From Chloroflexia bacterium (GTDB lineage Bacteria > Chloroflexota > Chloroflexia > Thermomicrobiales > UBA6265): a stretch of DNA of 19,220 bases. Of this stretch, positions 14,905 through 19,220 are shown one piece after another; position 1 is the stretch's first letter, and every line of letters starts with the position of its first letter. The stretch covers positions 1 through 19,220 of the forward strand of contig JACCYK010000604.1 in NCBI GenBank assembly GCA_013696525.1. Direction: 5' to 3'. The translations under genes were made by a program, and so were the position numbers. The notes beneath the pieces are model-generated. The model had not been told where the DNA came from. It made no database searches and saw nothing but the letters and a program-made list of their open reading frames with translations.

Positions 14905-15654
14905 CTAGTGAGGGCCGGTGGTGACGTGGTCAGCGAGTTCGAGGAGGGTGGCGAAGGCCGGAACGGTCGCGTCGGGATGGCGCTGGTAGCGATCGATCAG
15001 GGCGGCTTGCATGCCGACGCCGAGGGCGCCGGCGACATCCGACTTGGGCTGATCGCCGATGTGGAGGGCCCGGCCGGGCTCGATCTTCAGTGCTTCGTAT
15101 GCCGCCTGGAACGTGCGCGGGTCCGGCTTCTCCCAACCGACGAGGGCCGAGGTGACAATCAGGTCCATCTGCTCGGCGAAGGCGAAGTGCAGGCAGATGA
15201 TGGTCACGTCCTTGTCCGCGTTGGAGATCACCGCCGTCTTGATCCCGGCTTGGCGGATCCGCTCCAGGGCCGGCAAGACATCCGGGAACACCCGGTAGGA
15301 GCGGTGGTCGGCCTCAGTCTCGAACTCGGAGAGATAGCGGGCCCGCAGGTCGCGGGCGGTGTCGAGATCGTGCCGTAATCCCGCCGATTCGAGCCAGATC
15401 TGCATATGACGGAGGCGAAACGCCTCCCGCTCCGCCAGCGTCCGATCGCGGATTGGCGCCGCCCCATTCTCGATTGTGTAGAAATCCTCGGCGTCGCGAT
15501 CGGCCGCTCGCAGCGCCGCCGCCGTGGTGGCGATGCCGGCGCTGGCGCAGGCGTGAGCCAAGCGCTCCCAGCGTGGCGGGTTCAACTCGATCAATGTGTC
15601 GTACAGGTCGAACGTGACGAGCTCTGGTGGTTGGATCGTCGTGTCGGTTGGCAA
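14905..15654 (-). CDS. HAD-superfamily hydrolase (dehalogenase-like motif I)
   Basis: The predicted 249-residue cytoplasmic hydrolase has all four HAD motifs: I, TFDLYDTL with nucleophile D16; II, AVISNAD; III, the Lys in GWEKPDPRTF; IV, HIGDQPKSDVAGA. A helical C1 cap lies between motifs I and II (about 30-110). In motif I the usual second Asp of DxDxT is Tyr (Y18). DxYxT is seen in L-2-haloacid dehalogenases and relatives, so the substrate might be a phosphomonoester or a haloacid; this cannot be settled here. The start is TTG at 15654, with GGGAAGAG upstream. The frame stays open to 15951, but that part is unlike the family. The gene is alone, with a long non-coding stretch upstream. Confidence 0.85.
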   Translation of the reverse strand: MPTDTTIQPPELVTFDLYDTLIELNPPRWERLAHACASAGIATTAAALRAADRDAEDFYTIENGAAPIRDRTLAEREAFRLRHMQIWLESAGLRHDLDTARDLRARYLSEFETEADHRSYRVFPDVLPALERIRQAGIKTAVISNADKDVTIICLHFAFAEQMDLIVTSALVGWEKPDPRTFQAAYEALKIEPGRALHIGDQPKSDVAGALGVGMQAALIDRYQRHPDATVPAFATLLELADHVTTGPH

Positions 15655-15987
15655 GCCGCTCTCTTCCCTTGGGTAGCCTCGGTGGACAACGGGCGGGTCG
15701 GTGGTGATTGCTCCTCCCCGGATGGACAGTAGCAGATATTCGGTCGGGGAAAAAGCGACGGTGAGGAGCGAGGGCGCCGAATCGCGGCGGAGATGGCGAA
15801 TCGCACTCGTGGCCGAAACGGACGACGGGGACCGGGCGTTATCAGAGGTGCGACGGGTTCGACCGGCTTCGACCCGGTGTACGGCGCGGGAGGCCGCGTG
15901 GCGCTGGGAGCCGAAGAGACCCCTCCGGTCGGGCCCCGTCGCAAATTCCAACGAGATGGTTCTGGATCTGAGCGTCCCTCATGGGTC
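15655..15987. other. non-coding stretch upstream of the HAD gene
   Basis: About 330 bp with no supported gene on either strand. On the minus strand TGCTACTGT near 15727-15735 could be an extended -10 for the HAD gene, with a poor -35. Several open frames here lack ribosome binding sites and domains. I see no other structured element until the palindromic repeat at 15988. Confidence 0.4.
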
Positions 15988-16132
15988 GGCAGCGAAGCGC
16001 GGGGCTAGAACCCCCGCGCTGAAGACACGAACCCGGCTGAAAGCCGGCTGGGATAGCGCGCATCAGGCGCAGCATCTTTCAGGATGGTTGGTGAATTCAG
16101 CGCGGGGGGTTCAGCCCCGCGCTTCGCTGGCC
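15988..16132. repeat. composite palindromic (REP/MITE-like) element, copy 2
   Basis: The two ends are near-perfect inverted repeats of about 36 nt (15988-16023 and 16096-16132): AGCGAAGCGCGGGGCT on the left answers AGCCCCGCGCTTCGCT on the right, and CCCCCGCGCTGAA answers TTCAGCGCGGGGG. Each end can also fold on itself. The centre carries the core hairpin CCCGGCTGAAAGCCGGCT (16032-16049) shared with copy 1 at 8335-8503. The element lies in the gap downstream of aroF and upstream of the HAD gene and codes for nothing I can recognise. It is small and has no transposase, so any mobility would need help in trans. Confidence 0.75.
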
Positions 16133-16178
16133 AAGCCGCGTCCTTGCCATCGGAATTTAGCTCGCGGGAGCCGCCGGG

Positions 16179-17228
16179 TTAGCCGGCGATCGCCGCCAGG
16201 CTACCCGGCATCGAGAGGGTGCGGCCGACGGCGCGGGCGATGGCCGCGATTTTCGGGGTTAGCTCGGCGAATTGGTCGAAGGTGAGCGATTGGGCGCCGT
16301 CGGAGCGCGCCTGGTCGGGGTTGGGATGGACTTCGATCATCAGGCCGTCGGCGCCCGCGGCGACGCCGGCGAAGGCCAGCGCCGGGACCAGGGCGCGTTT
16401 GCCGGCGGCGTGGCTGGGATCGACGAAGACCGGCAGATGGCTCATGCCGCGGACGACCGGCACCGAGCTGACATCGAGCGTGTTCCGCGTCGCTTGCTCG
16501 AAGGTACGCACGCCGCGCTCACAGAGGATGACGTCCGGGTTGCCCTGGGCCATCACGTACTCGGCGGCCAGCAGCCACTCTTCGATCATCATCGACAGAC
16601 CGCGTTTGAGCATCACCGGCTTACCGGCTTTTCCCACTTCTTCCAAGAGGAGATAGTTCTGCGAATTGCGGGCGCCAATCTGAAAGATGTCGGTGAAGGC
16701 GCCGACCTCGTCGATGTCGGCCGGCGTCATCACCTCGGTGATGATCGCCAGCCCGGTCTCTTCCCGCGCTTGGGCCAAAATCTCGAGGCCGCGCCGGCCA
16801 AGCCCGCGAAACTCGTAGGGGGAGGTGCGGGGCTTGTAGGCGCCGCCGCGGAGCAAGGTGGCGCCGGCGGCCTTGACCGCGTGGGCGGTGGAGATCGTCT
16901 GCTCCGCCGACTCGACCGAGCAGGGACCGGCGATGATCGTCACCTCGTCGCCGCCAATGACCACGTCGCGGACCCGGATTTCCGTCTTTCGGGGGTGAAA
17001 ATCCCAGCCGGTGAGCTTGTATTTCTTGGTGACGCGGACGACCCGCTCAACCCCGGCGTGGATCTCGAGCTCTTGATCGAGCGTGACCGGCAGCGGTGAG
17101 CCCACGACGCCGATGATTGTCCGCTCCTCACCCGACGATAGATGCGTGGCCAGGCCCAGCTCCTGAATCCGAGCGACCACATGGTTGACCTGCTCGGGGT
17201 TCGCTCCTCGCTCCATAATGACAATCAC
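16179..17228 (-). CDS. aroF: 3-deoxy-7-phosphoheptulonate (DAHP) synthase, type I-beta
   Basis: This enzyme condenses phosphoenolpyruvate and erythrose 4-phosphate to DAHP, the first step of the shikimate pathway. The 349-residue protein aligns closely with the Thermotoga enzyme as I recall it. An N-terminal ferredoxin-like regulatory domain (1-70, MIVIMERGANPEQVNHVV) is followed by a TIM barrel with IIAGPCSVES, GGAYKPRTSPYEFRGLG, LKRGL, LCERGVRTFE and VDPSHAAGKR. Metal ligands C103, H273, E299 and D310 are all present. The N-terminal domain in this subclass binds Tyr or Phe for feedback control, so allosteric inhibition is likely. The start is GTG at 17228 with GGAGGT 5 nt upstream. It is the last gene of the trpB-trpA-aroH-aroF run; the name aroF follows common usage and could equally be aroG. 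Confidence 0.96.
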   Translation of the reverse strand: MIVIMERGANPEQVNHVVARIQELGLATHLSSGEERTIIGVVGSPLPVTLDQELEIHAGVERVVRVTKKYKLTGWDFHPRKTEIRVRDVVIGGDEVTIIAGPCSVESAEQTISTAHAVKAAGATLLRGGAYKPRTSPYEFRGLGRRGLEILAQAREETGLAIITEVMTPADIDEVGAFTDIFQIGARNSQNYLLLEEVGKAGKPVMLKRGLSMMIEEWLLAAEYVMAQGNPDVILCERGVRTFEQATRNTLDVSSVPVVRGMSHLPVFVDPSHAAGKRALVPALAFAGVAAGADGLMIEVHPNPDQARSDGAQSLTFDQFAELTPKIAAIARAVGRTLSMPGSLAAIAG

Positions 17229-17292
17229 GCGGCACCTCCAGCCGAAATTTCACCAGTAGATTGCGGATGGCCAGCGCATGGCGCGGTGCCGA

Positions 17293-17751
17293 TCATACCG
17301 GGTTCGCCGCCAGGGCCGGGGCGCCGGCCACGATCTCGCGCAACTCGTTGTCGGCCATGCCCCACTCGGGGCGCAAGGCGCGGGCATCCCGCAGATACAG
17401 ATGGCGGATATCCGCGTGGGCGCGGGTCGTGTTGACGTGGAGCAGAATGCGGACCACCATCCCCAGGGCGCCCGGGACCGCCATCTCGTGCGTGCAAAGC
17501 AGCGGCACCTCGGTCCAGCCCAGGTCGCGGGCGGCGAGGGCGGGAAAGCTGGCGGTCAGGTCGGTCGTCGTCGTGAAGATGGCGCTGGTGACATCTTCGG
17601 GCGCGATCGCATTAAGCTGGATCAGCGCCGTCAGCAGATCGCTCGTCGCCTCCAGGATCTCCTCCGCCGTGTTTTCGCGAACGGTGGTTGCCCCCCGGAT
17701 GCCGCGACACACCAGCGGTGGCGACTGATCGCTCTCTACCGTCCCGGTCAT
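17293..17751 (-). CDS. aroH: chorismate mutase, AroH type
   Basis: The enzyme rearranges chorismate to prephenate, the branch towards Phe and Tyr. The 152-residue product belongs to the trimeric Bacillus subtilis AroH fold: RGIRGATTVRENTAEEILEA near the start, then PLLCTHEM, VVRILLHVNT and IRHLYLRDARALRPE. The catalytic residues of B. subtilis (R7, E78, R90, Y108, R116) map to R19, E89, R101, Y119 and R127, all kept. The protein has an extra N-terminal 12 residues and a C-terminal tail of about 20 residues compared with the 127-residue B. subtilis enzyme. The start ATG (17751) lies 5 bp after the trpA stop, with GGAG in the end of trpA serving as ribosome binding site. aroF follows after 64 bp. 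Confidence 0.94.
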   Translation of the reverse strand: MTGTVESDQSPPLVCRGIRGATTVRENTAEEILEATSDLLTALIQLNAIAPEDVTSAIFTTTTDLTASFPALAARDLGWTEVPLLCTHEMAVPGALGMVVRILLHVNTTRAHADIRHLYLRDARALRPEWGMADNELREIVAGAPALAANPV

Positions 17752-17756
17752 CCTCG

Positions 17757-18611
17757 CTACTCCGTCGTTGTCGTTGCCAGCATCGGCGCGGGCGATCGCC
17801 GTTCGATCCCCGTCCTGAGCAATCGAATAAAGCCCTCGGCCGTGGCCGGCATCGCCGCCGGGCTCACCCGCTCTAACGCATTGATCAGGGCGCTGCCGAC
17901 GACCACGCCATCGGCGATGGCCGAGACCTGGTGGACCTGCTCGGGGGTGGAGATGCCGAAGCCAATCGCGAGCGGCAGTTCGGTCAGATCCCGGATGCGG
18001 CGCAAGTAGGGTGCCAAATCCGGCACCTCGCTCCGGCTGCCGGTCACCCCGGTCAGGGAGACGCAGTAGATGAAGCCGCTGGCCCGTGCCGCGACGTCGG
18101 TGATCCGGGCCGTGGTCGAGGTTGGCGCCACCAGGAAAACAAGGTCGCGGCCGTTGGCGCGGCAGGCGGCCAGCAGGTCGTCGCACTCTTCGGCCGGCAA
18201 GTCGGGCACGATGACCCCATCGAGGCCGACGAGGGCGGCATCCTCGGCGAATTTCTCGACCCCGTAGCGCAAGATGGGGTTGTAGTACCCCATGAAGAGC
18301 AGCGGAATCGTCACGTCGTGGACCGTGCGCAGCCGGTGGACGAGATCGAGGCAGTCCGCCAGGCGGACGCCGTTGCCGAGCGCCACCTGGCTGGCACGTT
18401 GGACCGTGGCACCGTCGGCCAGGGGATCGGAGAAAGGGACGCCGATCTCGATCAGGTCGGCGCCTCCCGCGACCAGACCGCGGATGACCGATTCGGACGT
18501 CGCCAGGTCGGGAAAACCGGCGGTCATGTACGGGATGAGGACGGCCCGTCCATCCACCCGGCCGCGGGCGAAGGTTGCCGCGATCCGGCTCGGCGCGGGG
18601 GAGCCGCTCAC
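17757..18611 (-). CDS. trpA: tryptophan synthase alpha subunit
   Basis: TrpA cleaves indole-3-glycerol phosphate and channels indole to TrpB within the alpha2-beta2 complex. The 284-residue protein is a TIM barrel with the signature [15 protein letters not shown], where E55 and D66 correspond to E. coli E49 and D60. Further on it has [22 protein letters not shown], the flexible-loop sequence SLTGVTGSR and the phosphate-binding IGFGIST...VVGSALI. The start is GTG at 18611, overlapping the trpB stop in GTGA (4-nt overlap), so trpB and trpA are translationally coupled. The C-terminal ending TTTTE is unremarkable. Identification is certain. Confidence 0.97.
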   Translation of the reverse strand: MSGSPAPSRIAATFARGRVDGRAVLIPYMTAGFPDLATSESVIRGLVAGGADLIEIGVPFSDPLADGATVQRASQVALGNGVRLADCLDLVHRLRTVHDVTIPLLFMGYYNPILRYGVEKFAEDAALVGLDGVIVPDLPAEECDDLLAACRANGRDLVFLVAPTSTTARITDVAARASGFIYCVSLTGVTGSRSEVPDLAPYLRRIRDLTELPLAIGFGISTPEQVHQVSAIADGVVVGSALINALERVSPAAMPATAEGFIRLLRTGIERRSPAPMLATTTTE

Positions 18612-19220
18612 AGGCTCACCCCCAGCCGCTCAGCGGCGGTTTGCAGGTCCTTGTCGCCGCGGCCGGAGAGATTGACCACGATCACCTCGCCGGCCGGCCG
18701 CTCGCGCGCCAGATCGACGACCGCGGCGATGGCATGGGCTGATTCGAGGGCCGGAATGATGCCCTCGGTTTGACAGAGCAGGGTGAAGCCGGTCATCGCC
18801 TCGTCGTCGGTGATGCCCAGGGTCCGCATCCGGCCGGTGTCCGCGAGGTGCGCCAGCTCCGGCCCGACTCCCGGGTAGTCGAGCCCGGCCGAGATCGAGT
18901 GCGTTTCCTGGACTTGGCCCGCCTCGTCCTGGAGGACGAAGGTGCGGGCCCCGTGGAGGACGCCGACGCTGCCGGCGGTGAGCGAGGCGGAATGCTTGTC
19001 CGTGTCCAAGCCGTGACCGGCCGCTTCGACCCCCACCAGCCGCACCTCGTGATCCTGGAGGAAGGGGTAAAAGATCCCCATCGCGTTCGAGCCGCCGCCG
19101 ACACAGGCGACGATCGTGTCCGGCAGGCGGCCGATCTGATCCAGGCATTGCTTCCTGGTTTCCAGTCCGATCACGCTTTGGAAGTTGCGCACGATCATTG
19201 GGTAGGGGTGCATGCCGACG
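18608..19220 (-). CDS. trpB: tryptophan synthase beta subunit (N-terminus cut by window edge)
   Basis: TrpB is the PLP enzyme that joins indole and serine to give tryptophan. Only the C-terminal half (about 204 of roughly 400 residues) is inside the window. It begins [18 protein letters not shown] and shows the PLP phosphate-binding loop [10 protein letters not shown], then [29 protein letters not shown] (with the Glu near the PLP ring) and NLSGRGDKD, whose Ser contacts the pyridine nitrogen. The gene ends at the overlap with trpA. The PLP lysine lies beyond the window edge. It is upstream of trpA, aroH and aroF in the same direction, so a shared promoter is expected outside the window. Confidence 0.96.
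   Translation of the reverse strand, partial: VGMHPYPMIVRNFQSVIGLETRKQCLDQIGRLPDTIVACVGGGSNAMGIFYPFLQDHEVRLVGVEAAGHGLDTDKHSASLTAGSVGVLHGARTFVLQDEAGQVQETHSISAGLDYPGVGPELAHLADTGRMRTLGITDDEAMTGFTLLCQTEGIIPALESAHAIAAVVDLARERPAGEVIVVNLSGRGDKDLQTAAERLGVSL

Noticed and set aside
15655..15951. N-terminal extension of the HAD hydrolase
   Set aside because: The added 99 residues are unlike HAD proteins, and the TTG at 15654 has an upstream Shine-Dalgarno and fits the family start.
1..19220. CRISPR array, rRNA or tRNA genes
   Set aside because: No regularly spaced repeats and no tRNA or rRNA signatures were seen on either strand.

Overview
The window is a GC-rich bacterial chromosome segment with tightly packed genes and many GTG or TTG starts. 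The order tig-clpP-clpX, the type I-beta DAHP synthase beside trpBA, and the general protein style suggest a Chloroflexota bacterium, perhaps of the Thermomicrobia/Sphaerobacter group. That placement is inference from gene style only. No rRNA, tRNA or CRISPR array was found.

Layout. On the minus strand, 1-3002 holds malate synthase A (cut by the window edge) and a secreted three-SH3b M23 peptidase. Positions 3003-3619 form a divergent control region with strong palindromes and a minus-strand promoter. Positions 3620-7518 carry the protein quality-control cluster tig, clpP and clpX on the plus strand, closed by tandem hairpins. Positions 7672-11380 carry an SGNH esterase, a MoeA-like molybdopterin-binding protein and glpD on the plus strand. 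Positions 11249-12708 (minus) are a two-gene insert-like unit: a tyrosine-recombinase homologue with altered catalytic residues, coupled by a 4-nt overlap to a small unknown gene that runs antisense into glpD. Positions 12930-14874 (plus) encode a small two-helix membrane protein and a GT39-like multi-spanning membrane protein. Positions 14905-15654 (minus) encode a HAD hydrolase. Positions 16179-19220 (minus) are an aromatic amino-acid operon, transcribed trpB-trpA-aroH-aroF.

How the genes work together. Trigger factor folds nascent chains, while ClpX unfolds substrates for ClpP. The last operon joins the entry step of the shikimate pathway (DAHP synthase), the branch from chorismate towards prephenate (chorismate mutase) and the last step of tryptophan synthesis (TrpAB). 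Malate synthase serves the glyoxylate shunt, and GlpD feeds glycerol 3-phosphate into glycolysis.

Most notable non-coding features are two diverged copies of a composite palindromic repeat (8335-8503 and 15988-16132) that share a core hairpin, and a minus-strand promoter (3381-3409) overlapped by two perfect palindromes. The most notable coding feature is the recombinase homologue, in which several canonical active-site residues appear to be replaced.
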